Assembly: GCA_963920665.1 (NCBI GenBank)
Contig: OY987268.1
Location: 12,588,501 to 12,652,500, forward strand
Length of the DNA stretch: 64,000 bases
Reading direction: 5' to 3'
DNA from: Straminergon stramineum
Taxonomy: Eukaryota > Streptophyta > Bryopsida > Hypnales > Calliergonaceae
The notes under the pieces are model-generated. The model did not search any database. It was not told where the DNA came from and was given only the letters and a program-made list of their open reading frames with translations. A program made the position numbers and the translations under genes. Of this stretch, positions 37,564-50,390 are shown in pieces. Positions within the stretch are counted from its first letter, which is position 1; every line of letters begins with the position of its first letter.

Positions 37564-37770
37564 GTAGTCCATCAAAGCTCCGATCTCGACAAAACTGACA
37601 TGGCAGCTGTGTCCGAGATTGGAAAAAGTGGAGCACTACACTGTAGCTACAGTAGTGTGTCCCACCGGTGAATCTTGCTCGTGTGTGGTCCATCAAAGTT
37701 CCATCTCGACAAAACGGACACAGTGTCCGAGATTGGAAGAAGCGGATCACTTGATTGGGTGTCCCACCGC
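37564..37770 (+). repeat. Two-unit tandem repeat of about 100 bp
   Basis: Unit 1 (about 37564-37665) and unit 2 (about 37685-37770) share GTCCATCAAAG, ATCTCGACAAAAC, GTGTCCGAGATTGGAA and GTGTCCCACCG in order. Unit 1 also holds the 14-bp palindrome ACTGTAGCTACAGT. No coding frame. Confidence 0.75.
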
Positions 37771-38247
37771 AGCTATTTTAACTTCCTACCAATGTCGAGT
37801 CTCTTCCTATGCAAAAGCCAAAAGAATCTCATCAGTGAGGGAGGATTGCAATGCACAATTTTCGAGATGAGTAAAGGTAGCTACACCTACGAACTTCGAC
37901 CGCAAGCTTTCCAAAATTGACCACTCTAGATTTTTGCTTGTAGTTCTACTGTTCATGAGAATCTATGGTCGGTTTAAGAAACACTTAGTTTTAGTCCTTT
38001 GAAAATTCGTAGTTTATGTTTGTGTATGTGGTGTCCAAACTTCAAAAAATGTATTTTGAGAGAATCTAGAATCCTCTTTGGACTACCAACAAGATCCCTA
38101 TAAAAAAAATTCAAGAGAAGAATAGAAACCATGGTGAATTGCTTATTTGTATGATTGTAGGTGTAGTTATTGTAGTAGCATTGGGTGGTGAAATTGCATA
38201 AGAAAGAAAATATAAATTTTTTTCTTGTACCCAAGAGAATTTTGTTT

Positions 38248-38475
38248 GGTGGGACCTCACATTTATTGCTTATGATTCAGCTAAACTGCAATGTGTAGAG
38301 TAGGTTGAAAAGTTGGTCCATTGAAGATATTCTAAAAGTCAAGGCAAATATAATCTACAATTTTTGTTGTGTTCAAGTCGGAAAACTTTGGTGGGACTTC
38401 ACATTTGTTGCTCACTTTTCATGTAAACAATACCATAGTAGGTTGAAAAGTAGGGCCATCAAAAATACTATAAAA
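38248..38475 (+). repeat. Two-unit tandem repeat of about 140 bp
   Basis: TGGTGGGACCTCACATTT and TGGTGGGACTTCACATTT begin the units, and GTAGGTTGAAAAGTTGGTCC / GTAGGTTGAAAAGTAGGGCC end them. AT-rich, noncoding. Confidence 0.7.
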
Positions 38476-41400
38476 AACAATTCAAAACTTCTATGATGTA
38501 GGGTGGGATGATAGATCCATAGTTGTTCCTTTAGTCCTTGCACATATTTCAACTTATTACTTTTACCAAAAAATATATCATCATAGGATTTTTCACATGT
38601 GTTTTTGTCAATTTTTTTTTAGAAAATAGAAGATACTTTCATTACATTGTAGGTGGTTAAAGCAAAAACATATACACTAGATGCATCTATAATTACCTTG
38701 CCCCAAATGAGACAATTACATTTGGACTTAAGGGTGATTGTCGTATCCTTTAGAGACATTTACCACTTTAAGCTCACCTCCTAATGTTTCTTCAAGCACT
38801 TGATTCTTTAGTGATATCAAGGGTTATATTCTCCTAACATTGCACATGCCAGGCATTTTCAATAGTAGGTTTCAACTAGTCACAGGGTTCTCCATTTCTC
38901 CGTAACTCCCAATACTTTCATTTCAACACTTAATTCCTACAAAACATTGTACATGTCATTTGATGACATGGTGTGGAATTTCCATTAATGTCCAAGCACT
39001 CGATGGTGGCACTACTCTCCACCAATGCTAACCACCCTTGAATGGGACTCAACTCCGTACTAGACCCAACTTCAATTCATCTCGGGACTCATTTCGGGAT
39101 TCATTTCGGGATTCACTCAGCGGGACTCATATTATGGCCTAGTGTAGAGTGGGACACTATCCAACCGGTGTCAAGGAGTGTACAAGCACTTCATGATAAT
39201 ATACAAATGGTGGTGAGGCTCCAATACCAACCTCACCTCCCAAGGCCACTTTGGCTCACCATGGTATTATTCGGGAGTAAATAGGGAGACCACCCCTTCT
39301 TATAGTATTCTTTGCAAGATTTAGCAACCTCCCATGCTAGAAGTCACCAAGAACCCTCCAAATACTCCCCATCTTAGAAGACCACCCAATTCCAACTGGT
39401 TTCTTCAAAATTGGACCTCCAAAAACTCTTGATCTTTCTATCGAAATAATTTTTAGTTATAAGCTCCAAGTTTCAAATGCAAACTCAATTTCGTAATCTA
39501 TATTTTCTGTAGATCACCATGGACTATTCATTTTCCCCAATACTGCAAGTATTGAGGAAGTTATGACCCTCCAAAGGTACAAGTCCCCTAGGAAGTGTAG
39601 TTCTCTAGGAATCCACTCTCTTTGGATGTCCATAACTTTTAGCTCATAGCTTATTTCTTTGTGAGCCTTAGCATTTTAGAAAGTTTGTCTCCTTAGATTT
39701 CCAATAATATGTGGCATTTTCTATTTGACTTGAAGGAATCCTCCCAAACCTTGTTTCCTACGTCTCCGTGCCTTAGGACATAACTAGAACACTACCAACT
39801 TTGAGGAGTCATAACTTATGACTCACAACTCAGATTTCACGTTCTTTGAAACCACGGATATGTCTTCTTACAAGTTTTCCAAGCATATATAATACGCCCT
39901 CTAATTTGTCCGGATCAGGACAATACAACATTCTGATTGCTTTGGACTCCTAGTCCTAATCACCCCATCTTTTGCAAGGCTTGGAGAGTCACCCCCAACG
40001 TCCCCTTTGCTCACCAAGGTAACTTAGGCATGCCTATTGATGAGGGTTGTGACAGTAACACTAAACAAATTTAGATATTAATGATACAAGATGTCTATAA
40101 TCATAACATGAGAGCCTTAGGTACACCTCCAAATAGTACTTAGAAATTTTATAATTTATTTGTATAGTGTCCAAATAGTACATACTAAAGTACATTAGAA
40201 TCACCCTTCAATTTTCAATAAGATATGATATAAATGATTTGGATTTTATAATAATATGCTGAATTTCATACATTATTATAGGTACATTTGTCTTAATTTC
40301 CCATTATTGTTCTTTAATGGAACTATGCTTGTATATTTGGATGCAAATGTGGTTGTTTGAATTCCTAGCAAATCAGAAAATGTATAGTATTTTTAGCAAA
40401 ATAAATTGTGGCCTATGAAGAATTTAGACATCACATCTTTAATTTTGCAAGTTCTTTTTTCTTCCCATTTGTACATAAATTCAATTTGAACCTTGTACAT
40501 TATTCATAAAACACTAAAAGATCACACTACTCACATCGATGGAGAATAGGCAAATTTTTAAAAAAAAATAATTAGTGGCACTTTGTCCATTTCTTATAGC
40601 TTCCATAAGCGGTTCTTGAAAACATTTTTAATTTGTGGTCATTCATTCTTTGTAGTAGTTAATAATGCCTTATATGGTTGCATTTGTAATGCAAACTAAC
40701 TATAGTAGAACCACCCATGACTAGCCAAAACCCGTGGTCAATACGTAGGTAATGGGAAATTCAATAGAGAAATGACTGATAGGTAACCATTAAGTTTTGG
40801 GTTTCCCACCATCTTGTAGCCATCACTATAATGACACATGTGCTTCATTTTGAGAGCCAAATTAGTCTTTAGATGAGCAATGATGGAAAAATCTAGATAT
40901 TGGGGATGGGAGCAAGCCAACTTTTGGCTTCTAAAATTCATAACAATTTGAATTTAAGGAAAAAAATTATGAAAATTTGACAGCGCCCATCATTTCTATT
41001 TCTCTACATGGCAAAAAATTAACAATGCCTTCTACTACTCTAGATCATGCACGAAATGCTTAAGTGGCTGGTAATGGGCAATTCTACTATACCATTAGAA
41101 GAATTTTGAACCTTGTAGAAGGCCGCAAGCTTGCATGGCATCAATGCAATTACAATGGAAAAATAAAATAAAAATTTAGAAATTTGACAGGGCACTATTA
41201 GTGCGCCACATTATATTGGCTATTTGATTTTTTTTTTTAATTAAAATTTTTTTTTTATATGTTTTGTATTTGAACACAGAGGTGTTGAAACTAAAACTAA
41301 AATAGCCTTCTACAAGGGTTAGAATTCTTCTTAAAGAGTCCTTTAAGATTGTGGAAAAAAATTATTAGTGTAGAGGTTACAATAACAACTATCAAAGTTT

Positions 41401-41557
41401 AATCAAATCTATTAATAATGAATATAGTATTATATCACTTATTCCATCACCTAATTCCCTCAAATTCTAATTTTAGTTAACAATTAGTATTGTTGTTGAA
41501 TTCTAATTTAGTACAAGTTGAAAGACACTTGTGGCCTTAGGACTCCATCAAGGTGGT
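38476..41557. other. Gene-free spacer
   Basis: AT-rich except for a moderately GC-rich stretch at 39.0-40.0 kb. That stretch contains a short tandem of CATTTCGGGATT near 39080-39112. No gene or RNA was recognised. Confidence 0.45.
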
Positions 41558-41745
41558 CATGAATTCAAACTTAGGCAACAACATGGAGCTTATTATAAAA
41601 GTTTACCCAGTTATGGTGGTGGAATCAAATGACCATGTCATCATATAGGGACTTAAGAAGTTATCAGGGGAAGGAACATGTCAGTTCTTTATAGGATCTA
41701 TCTCCTAACAAAGTCATGAAAGACAAAATTCCCCGTACAAATCGA
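41558..41745 (+). repeat. SINE-like dispersed repeat, copy 2
   Basis: Inverted relative of 36716-36905: GGTGGTCATGAATTCAAAC, GTTATGGTGGTGG, ATATAGGGA, GGAACATGTCAGTTCTTTAT, ATCTCCTAA in the same order. The B-box-like core is decayed here. Confidence 0.4.
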
Positions 41746-41995
41746 TGAGGCTTAAATAATTGAGCCATTCCCAACAAACACTTGATTCAATTATGCTAGT
41801 CATTTTGACTAGAGTTAACCTTTTTCTTATAGTGCAAGTTGAACTATTTCAATACTCAATTTTTTTATTTTTGTGGAAATTTAGTTGACATTTAGTGTTA
41901 CAATTCGTAATTAGTGTTGCAATCACTAAATTTCATTATTACTGTGCCAATTGCAGAGAATGGAATCAAAACTTCGCCTTGTGGCTTCGGGGTTT

Positions 41996-42022
41996 CAGAG
42001 TTAGGGTTTAGGGTTTAAGGTT
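41996..42022 (+). promoter_or_regulatory. Telo-box cluster upstream of TTC27
   Basis: GTTAGGGTTTAGGGTTTAAG about 280 bp before the start codon. Telo boxes (AAACCCTAA) are known plant promoter elements of genes highly expressed in dividing cells. Further TTTAGGG-like words occur in intron 1 (near 42655-42672) and intron 2 (near 43085-43105). Confidence 0.6.
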
Positions 42023-42201
42023 TCCGTGAATGAGCGTCGTGTGAATTGCGTTGCCCAACTGCGGGAACAGAATGGGAGCGACGTTGAATCGTGTTTAGGG
42101 TTTCGGGCGAGAGCGGGCTTGTTCCTGCGATCGTCTTCTACTATACCGAAGTTGAATCTTCCTCTTCTCCGCACTATCACTGTTACACGAATTTCACTTC
42201 C

Positions 42202-42240
42202 ATGCAAAATTCAACTCTGGCTTTGGAATCGCTTCTCTAA
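42202..42240 (+). promoter_or_regulatory. Possible upstream ORF of TTC27
   Basis: ATG at 42202 opens a 12-codon frame that stops at 42240, 53 nt before the proposed main ATG at 42294 and in another frame. The main ATG has a strong context (GCCATGG). Whether this uORF is in the mRNA depends on the unknown transcription start. Confidence 0.4.
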
Positions 42241-42293
42241 CTAAACTGATACAGAGGGCGTTGCAAGATTTGACAACACCAGCTGTTGCTGCC

Positions 42294-45200
42294 ATGGGGA
42301 TTCTTCACGTCGCCAACGAGTTGCGCTTACTGCGTTCCACGTTCCTTGCTTCTCACGCACCGTTCCCACAACGTGACGAGGAAAATCAGGGTGATGAGTT
42401 TCAGTGGGACGCTTGTTTGCAAACTTTAGTGGACTTGATTGAAGCTGGCGAGTATTTTCAAGCCTTGGCATCCCAGGGTGTAGCAGTGTTGCTTGGTCTT
42501 GACTCTTCGGGCTCCTCTTTTACGCCTGGTGGTGCCGAATCTGTGAACAAGGAGTGGTTTAGTACACAGAAAATTTGGATCAAAGCACTTGTCAGCAATC
42601 AGGTCTGGGTTTCTTCCTTTGTTTTTTGGTAGTGATTTGAGGATTTGGAAGGGTTTTAGGTTTTAGGGTTTGATTGATTGATATGTTGTCTGGATGTTGC
42701 AGGTTGAGTTAGTCGAAGTAGTGGAAGAGGACAAGGAAACGCAGAATTTGCTTTTGTTAGGTGCTGGTGTTGCCTCGCTCTTGGCGTTCTTGCAAGCAAA
42801 TTTGACGGGGTAAACACTCTTGCAACTTGTTAGCTGCGCCTGTTATTTTCTGATTGTCGGCTTCTGTTCTTACAAGGCAGTGCAGGGACACCCGAAATCG
42901 CACCTTTGGCTGTTGAGCATAGTGTTTTTTTCTGGGACTGGTGAAACTTTTATACGATCTTCTTGGCAAATGAAAGAGGATTCCAGCAATTGTTTGGATT
43001 CTGTATGCAAAGTTTATGCAAAATTCAATCTTTTAATTGATGATGTTCTCAAATCGTGTTTTTGACAACATAGACATATTGGTAAGGTTTAGGGTTTAGG
43101 GTTTAGCAACTGAACATCAGATCGAGTGCCTCCTTTTCGGTCCGCTTCAATTTTGGTGTCCCTACTTTACGACGATTACTGTGTCTGGGACTTTTTTTGA
43201 CATGGCATTGATATGTTGTCAGGCCTCAAGTTGAAGGTTCAGTCATTTCAGCAAATAGTGGGGATGGGATGGAAGACGCTGATGAATGGGCCCGCCAGCA
43301 GCTTATGATAGATGGTTCTGACCTCTTGGGGAAATTACACGTTCCAGAGGTGTTTTTTCTCTACATTGCAACCACTTTGGAGACACCATTGCATTTCAGC
43401 CTGTCATTTTCCATCACTTGACCCTTGTTTTTCATGTTGTTTTCTGTCGCAGTATCTCATTTTGGCTAAATATTTATTAGTCGATCCGAAGACAAAGCCC
43501 GCTGGACTTGAAACCAGTTCCTGGTGGGCTTTGAGGACATTATTAACGCATCAGCGCTGTCTAGCGGAGCGGTCACCCTCATTGCAATCGCTTCTTCGTG
43601 CTGTATCTAGTACAGTTTTGTCCAGTTTTGGAACTCCTGAAGCTGTGCAAGCTCAAGAGTGGAGTCATATTTTGCTATATGGAGAGGCTAGAGTCCTTGC
43701 TGCAGCGGCTCAACTCGAGGCCGGTTTCGCGGAGCATGCCTTTGGTCATGATAACAAAGCTCGGTATGCGTAGACTCCTCCCACTCACTGATGTGCTTCA
43801 GAGTCGTATCTTCTTGACCTCGTGTAGTGGTTTTCGAGGAACTTCATGTAGCTCATGACCTGGCTACTGTTGCCACCTTTTTATTCCAAATGCAATTTGT
43901 GAGCGTTTGTAGAGATTTAGAGTGAGGTGCTGCACTGAACATGTTTGTGCGTTTCGGTCTTACTGGTACCGCAATTTGTATGCCGTTATCTTATACTTAG
44001 CCCTTGTCACCTTTCTGCAGAGTATGTTTTGAGCGTGCAGAGCAAACTTGTGGTCTGGAGCTTTCTGTCACTGGTGCTCTCGGTTTTCGCACCATTTATC
44101 AGGTAGCTTAATTGTCTTCAAAGGTTAGTTCGAGCATTTACATGGAAACAATGAGTGCATTCTTGGAAGATTCATTCCTTACTTTCGTGTGTATTTAGAT
44201 GATTTTCAGAAAATGCTATTGACTGTACGTGCCAATGTGAACCTCAATTCACATGCTTGTACCCCACCCCACCCCACCCCCACTCTAAACCCAAACACTC
44301 ATTTTATTATGCACTAGTAAAGCATGATTGACGTAATGCAGGCTGATGCAAAGGCGCAAATGGTTTTGCTTGCAACATCTAACTCAACAGCTGGAGCCGA
44401 ACTTGATGCCTGGAGAAAAACATCTGGTGTAGACACTCATTCAAAGAAAAATGACAGTGAGATCCTGTTAGCTCCAAAGTTGGTGGAAGAGGGGCGGGAT
44501 GGAGAAGTTGTCCTGAAGACTGAAGAATCCAGTGGAGGAATATCAAAAGTATTGAGCACTATTGAACAGGCCGTTGTTCTTGCCAAGTGTCTTGACGTGC
44601 AAAGAAGTAATCCAGACGACGAACTTCGCAGTGAGTCAGATGCTCTCTTTCTTATTGTGCAGCACTTCATGAACAGAATTGGAAGTAGTTTATGGCCATT
44701 TAAAGTTCAGTGCTATGCTGTCTGATTCTGATTCTGATTCTGACTGATTATCTAACAAAAAATGAGGGTATTGGATAGCTTAATAGGGCCAGTGAATATT
44801 CGTCATATAGGATATAGCATTCTCGCATCCACTTTGATCTATGTCTACCCTTTTACGAAGATACCGACACTCCACAAATGACTAGATTCTTGGTTGTACT
44901 ACTTTTGATGCATCATTTTTTTCTGACAATTAGGTGCAGTCGTAGCAGTCACGTGTCTGGAGACTCGTCTGTCCTTTCAAACATGAACGCTGTGTGCTAT
45001 TATTCTGCAAATTGACTGACCCTTGTGGTTCCAGCATGGCAGATGGCTCCATATATTGAGGCAGTACATGCTCAACAACAATCAGACCCTATGGTGCGGA
45101 AATATTTCTGACCTGTGAAGTTACGAGGCAACATGTCATGGCGTGGTTTTCATATTGTCATACTATTCGTTTCATTTATATTTGGATCTGTATTTTAGTG

Positions 45201-48200
45201 GTCTTTTAAGTCCCCAGGCATGTTGGATTTCCTTAGGTCAGAGCTTTCTGCGAGTTGCTGCGAGTTAGATGGGAACGTCATCGTTCAAGAACGAAGGAGC
45301 GTGCTTACGTGATGATGGAGGAGCTGGTATTTGGTTCTTGCCTCCCTAATTCTTCCGGTTGGCTGGGTAAATCGTCATTGTAAATGAAGCACCGTGTTTT
45401 GTAAGAGCATTTATTCTTAGTGCGTTCTTCGCAGACTCTTGAAGTTTAGGGTCATGTTTGGAGTATGTTTATCCAGGACTTCGTACAGAATTATGGGTCA
45501 CTGGAACGCACAGAGGCGCCGCATGAAAATATGTTTTTTTAGTATATTGTTTCGTGCAAGTTTTACTTCTGTGGTTTTGTCTGGTTTCTTGCGTACTAGG
45601 CTTCATCATTTTCTCTGTTTCGTATTGTTGTGCAGGCAGAGGAATTCAGAAGGGGTACTACCAAAATAGCATTTAGAATGTGCTATGTTTTCTCTGTCGC
45701 TTTCCCTATGATGCCAGCCTTTCTGAAGTACTTACTCAAACCCACTACATTCTATGCACAATGATGTGGTGTTGTTTTGTTTTACATGATGTGATGAGTT
45801 TTAGATGAATTACTTCTTTGAAGTACAAATGAGAGATATGTTATAACCGGTCTTAATTAGGCTGAATAGTGAAGCCGAGTTTCTGGTAGGTCGGACTTCA
45901 CCTGGATTGTAGTATTCAGATGCATGTTCGCTATCAAATTTGCATGCCTTGACTTGGCGTGACGTGATTCAATGTTGAATTTCAAAAGCACTTTAATCAC
46001 TCTTTGTTTTGATGGTAATTCAAGAAACCTGACGGCTTGTGCAAACTGGCAGAGAGCAAGCGGAGTTGATGGTCAGTTTTGGCCTTGTAGGAGAAGCTAT
46101 GCGAGTTTTCGAGGAGCTTGAGCTTTGGAACAACCTTATTGACTGCTACACGTATGGTTTTATCGATTAATTCGCTTCTGAATCATCAGATGTAACTGAT
46201 TATTCGATTGGTGTCTTTATGCATAACCTGGATTAATGTTTATCTTTGACCTGTTTACTGTGCAGTCTATTGGGGAAGAAAGCAGCCGCTGCTGATTTAA
46301 TAAACCAGCGTCTAAAATCGCACCCAAATGACCCCCGCCTTTGGTGAGGACCTACACTATTTAGCCAAGGAAGCTTGTGGACACTTTTCTGGTCATGGAA
46401 GAAAGCAAGAAATTGTCTGAAAAGAAGTGGCATATCTTTTGTGTACCTGCAGTCCAATAATATGTCCTTGCATAGTGACCAAACTCAAATGTATAATATG
46501 TAGATTTGCTGTACCAAAATGAAGGATTACGGAGTTTTTGATCAAGTTTATCAACAGTCGGACTCTACATAATGTTTACATGCGTACAGTTGCTCACATT
46601 TTGGTTGAACTGTAGGTGTTCGCTGGGAGATGTCACCCTCTCAGATGAATGTTACAGAAGAGCTTGGGCGGTGTCTAATCAGCACTACGCACGAGCTCAG
46701 GTATCATGCTCTTTGATATTTGCCGACTTTGAGGTGGCTTTTTAATTTGCATTGTTGTTGAGGATGAATCGTTTATTTCTGGGGATCTCGGACCTGATAT
46801 CGAACCTGTTAAAGCCAGTTCTTTTATCCGTGTTTGGTGGACATTAGGATTACAGCTTTTAGGTGGTTGTCTCTTAGTCTCTTATTGAAACATAGAGGAA
46901 CCTACGCATGTTGCTAAGCATACAGCTCTTGGTTTGGAACTGAGTATTGATGAGAATTGTGTTGTCTCCTTCTTTGATCAACAGCGCTCGCTTGGACGTA
47001 CAGCTTATTCTAGAAAAGATTATGCTAAGTCTATGGAACACTGGTAATCTCCTTTTTTCTCTGCTATCAACTTATTTGAGCGATTAACTGGGTGTACGAT
47101 TATTCAGCTATTTGAGGTTATGTACCAATTTTGGTATGTAAAAACCATTATCATTCATCCTGCTTGTTTGAACCTGGCAATTTATGTAAGCCCGGGAGAC
47201 ATCAGCAGGGTTTTTCTGTTCATGAACAGTCGTGCATGGACTATGCACATCACTTGATGACTAGCTTCTCAAATGGTGTTGCATCCTTCTTCCTCAATGT
47301 ATAGTTTGCGTTGCATTCTTGCATTGCTTTCTTAATACTACTGTCATTTGTCTCAGGAAATTAGCGCTGAATCTGAATCCTCTCCATCCAGATGGTTGGT
47401 TTGCCCTTGGGTCTGCTGCTGTAAAAGTAAGCCCGAAAATTCAATGGAAACTATCATTTTCTCTAATTCTATCCTGCCATATGATTATTCGATTTGCTAA
47501 TCTAAATTCCACTCCTCGACATAGCAACCAATTTCTGACCTCAAAATGAACAGTTCCTCCTACCTCGAAGTTTGAAACTGTTTACGTTCTTTCTTTCCTT
47601 TCTATTTTTTGGTTGCTGGTGTTTTTAACTGTGGATATGTTTTGATGATATGGTATGTACTTCAGGCACATGACGTGGATACAGCAATCAATTCGTTCAC
47701 TCGTTCTGTACAGCTAGATCCAGACAACGGAGAGTCATGGAACAATTTGGCCGCCTTGTAATAACGATTCTCCTTTTCTCTTTCTGTCTCTTTGTAATAT
47801 ATTTTCATTCAGGTTGTTCAAGGTATCCGTAAAATGTAAATGTGTTGTTTGTGTGCTGCTTTGATTTTGCCAACCTACTGTATATTGTTGCTCAATCTTT
47901 AGGGATTACTTTTTGTTCCGTCCAGGAATATGGTCAGGAAACGAAGTAAAGAGGCATTCGTCGCCTTTCGCGAGGCTCTGAAGTACAAGTATGTAGTATT
48001 CTCTCAGCTCCAAATCATTTGTTCCTTTCCCGTTTCGACATGCTTGTTGTGATATATCTCGTTTCAGACATTGTTTTGATTGCCACTGGTTGGGCATTAA
48101 TGAATGCTGGGATGTTGGTTGAAATAGACGGAACAGCTGGCAGATGTGGGAGAATTTTGCCCAAGTGTCTGTTGATGTTAACAATTTTGGCCAGGTAAAG

Positions 48201-49882
48201 ATTTCGTGAATTTATATTCGGAGCTCTAGTGTTTGTTAATGGAACCTCAAGTGATAATCGTAACTTTAGTGCTCATCTTTTGGGTTGCGCAATTAGCTTC
48301 GGGACTGTAAATTTGGAATCAAGCGTTTTTGTGCTATACTATTTAGCAAGTAGAAGAGTCTTTCTCAGTGGTTGGCAACTTTTCCCGACTGGCAAGGGGG
48401 TTCTGCTCAATTTTGTGTAGTCCAAGAATTATTTAAATTCGAAAGCTTTCTGTAATTGAATATACTTATTTGTCCACAGGCAGTACAGGCACTAAATAAG
48501 GTGCTGGAGCTTTCCGATGGAAAGCGTACGGACTTAATTACTCTCACAAAAATAGTAGAAGAAGTAGAAAGATTGAAGACCGAGGCAACCCCAACAGATT
48601 CTACCGATTCGGAATCGCATGAGCATGATGGTGTTTCTACGATAGACCAAGTTAAGATTGCAGGTTTAGATTTAAGACAGAACGAGGCTCATCCACTAAA
48701 ACTTGATGAAACAGCTGAACAGATCAGGGCCACCAGAGAGGCACTTACATTATTCGAGATGACTGGTAAACTTTTAAATCAGGTAACAAGCTGAACCTGT
48801 TTCTAACCTGTATTTTCACTTTAGTAGTTGGGAATTTTGAACTATAAATTTATCATTCAGTATCACTCTTAGGTTGAATTATGTTTGAGGACAGTTATTC
48901 ATGCATGTGAGTAGGTCGCTAGTAATTTTATCACAAATTTCTGATAATAAATGGCTTGAGGTGCATTATAATGGTCACTTCACGTATCATTATGCTTGTT
49001 TACTGAATAGGCAATTTTTGAGCTTCAGGTGGTTCAATCTAAAGTTAGTGGAGGTGAAGTCTGGGGTCTTAAAGCAAGGTGGCATTATGCCAACGGAGAC
49101 CTAATGATGTGCACAGAAGCAGCTCTGAAGCAAGTTAGAGCCTTTCAGGTGACCAGCTCTCTCTGCCGTGAAAGGTTTAATCATCTTATCCTTGGGGTTT
49201 CTTACAAATGCTAGTATTATTGACACATGTGCCATGCAAGACTACTGAGTGAATGGAGATATGTTTTCAAAGTAAGCTACTAACCTTCAGCTGCTTTGCC
49301 GAGCGCTTTTTTTTTATATAGCCGCTTTGCGGTACGTGTGATCTTTTTCCCAACATCATTCCATATGAATGTGGTATTAAGGAGATGAATTCATATAATC
49401 ATCTGTGATGCAGAGTACTAGCTGGCAACAAAACCAAGAGAAATTTGAGAGCTTTGCTACAGCTTCTCTTCAACTTTGTGAGGCATATATCGAAACTTCT
49501 GAGAAAAGTGGTAGTGTGAGGGAGGTTTCATCTGCAATTATGCACTTGCGCAACACCCTCAAACAGGTGACATTGTGCTCGTAATCTTACTATCACGGTT
49601 CAGAGTGCTGTTAGCTGTTTGTCTTGTTTCTGCACACTTCATGAGTGACTCCTGTTCTTTTTCTTGAAAATGTGAGAGATTGTGTCGCCCCTTACCATAC
49701 AAAGCCATTTGTTTCCGGTGGGATGCTTCCTGAAAGATCTTTTGTCACTTTTTCACACTCCTGTCGTTGGACAACAGGGTCAGCAATTTTCTGCAACTGA
49801 TGCTTACAAGAGGCTGGAGGCTTGTTTTCAACGAGCAGATACAATGAAGGCCAATCTCTTGGCTAAGCAACAGACGGCATAG
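42294..49882 (+). CDS. TTC27: TTC27 tetratricopeptide-repeat protein
   Basis: Twenty-one exons: 42294-42602, 42703-42809, 43223-43349, 43453-43763, 44021-44102, 44342-44630, 45035-45093, 45237-45326, 45636-45727, 46053-46151, 46266-46343, 46616-46700, 46985-47043, 47357-47426, 47666-47757, 47926-47988, 48128-48194, 48480-48782, 49029-49148, 49414-49566, 49778-49882. All joins GT-AG, frame kept; 919 residues, near the usual plant length. The start is the first ATG after an in-frame stop at 42153. Family landmarks: NELRLLRSTFL (N-terminus), ELSVTGALGFRT, RVRWERHRSRTKERA, FGLVGEAMRVFEELELW, and TPRs at about 550-700 (PNDPRLWCSLGDVT, LNPLHPDGWFALGSAA, LDPDNGESWNNLAALNMVRK, SWQMWENFAQVSVDV). Related to human TTC27 and yeast Emw1. 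Biochemical role poorly defined; I recall links of the human protein to U5 snRNP assembly. A poorly conserved acidic insert lies at about 715-770. Confidence 0.95.
44262..44283 (+). repeat. CCCCA short tandem run in TTC27 intron 5
   Basis: ACCCCACCCCACCCCACCCC; on the minus strand four G4 runs in the pattern GGGGT could form a quadruplex. A similar run is at 52423-52447. Confidence 0.85.
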
Positions 49883-50390
49883 TTTAGATACACTCCTGAA
49901 GCCTTCTGCACTGCCCATTGTAAGATTTTTAAATTATATTCTGAATCTTCTGAGAGTTCTCAACTCTCGCACGTTGTGGCACTGAATCATCTCCACTGCT
50001 GAATGCCCTTGCATCTGTGACTGGCGTGTGCTTCTGAAGAGAGCTCCACTCCCATCACCTGGTTAACCTTCCTCATCAAGTTTGTAAGTTTCATCGCCTT
50101 CGCTTACCCTTATTATATGATCTGCCAGTTCCTTGCTCCCTTTTAATTACTTCCTCTTGCCTTGTCTCAGTTTGTATTGATATGGTGAATTGGTCTCCGT
50201 CTCTTGAAGATCAGGTTTTGCCGCCGCATTTTGCATCAAGAATTCGTTTCAACAATGCCTCTCTGTAATGCTAGTGGAGTCGTTGCATATATGATGGAAT
50301 CCCCAAACTTACGAATGGGAGTAAAACGCGCAGAGGGGAGTCTTTGAAAGTTGGCTTTTGGGTATCGACAAGTCTCATCGTCCTGTCCAT
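49883..50390. other. 3' flank of TTC27
   Basis: Probable 3' UTR and trailer, with T-rich sequence. No separate gene seen. Confidence 0.4.

Noticed and set aside
41996..42022. TTTAGGG run as a chromosome end or telomere relic
   Set aside because: Only three to four units, next to a gene start, with similar words in introns; fits telo boxes better.
45237..45366. Longer TTC27 exon 8 with donor at 45367
   Set aside because: It can be joined in frame to exon 10 but skips the family segment RMCYVFSVAFPMMPAFLK, which is found as a proper exon at 45636-45727 with matching phases.
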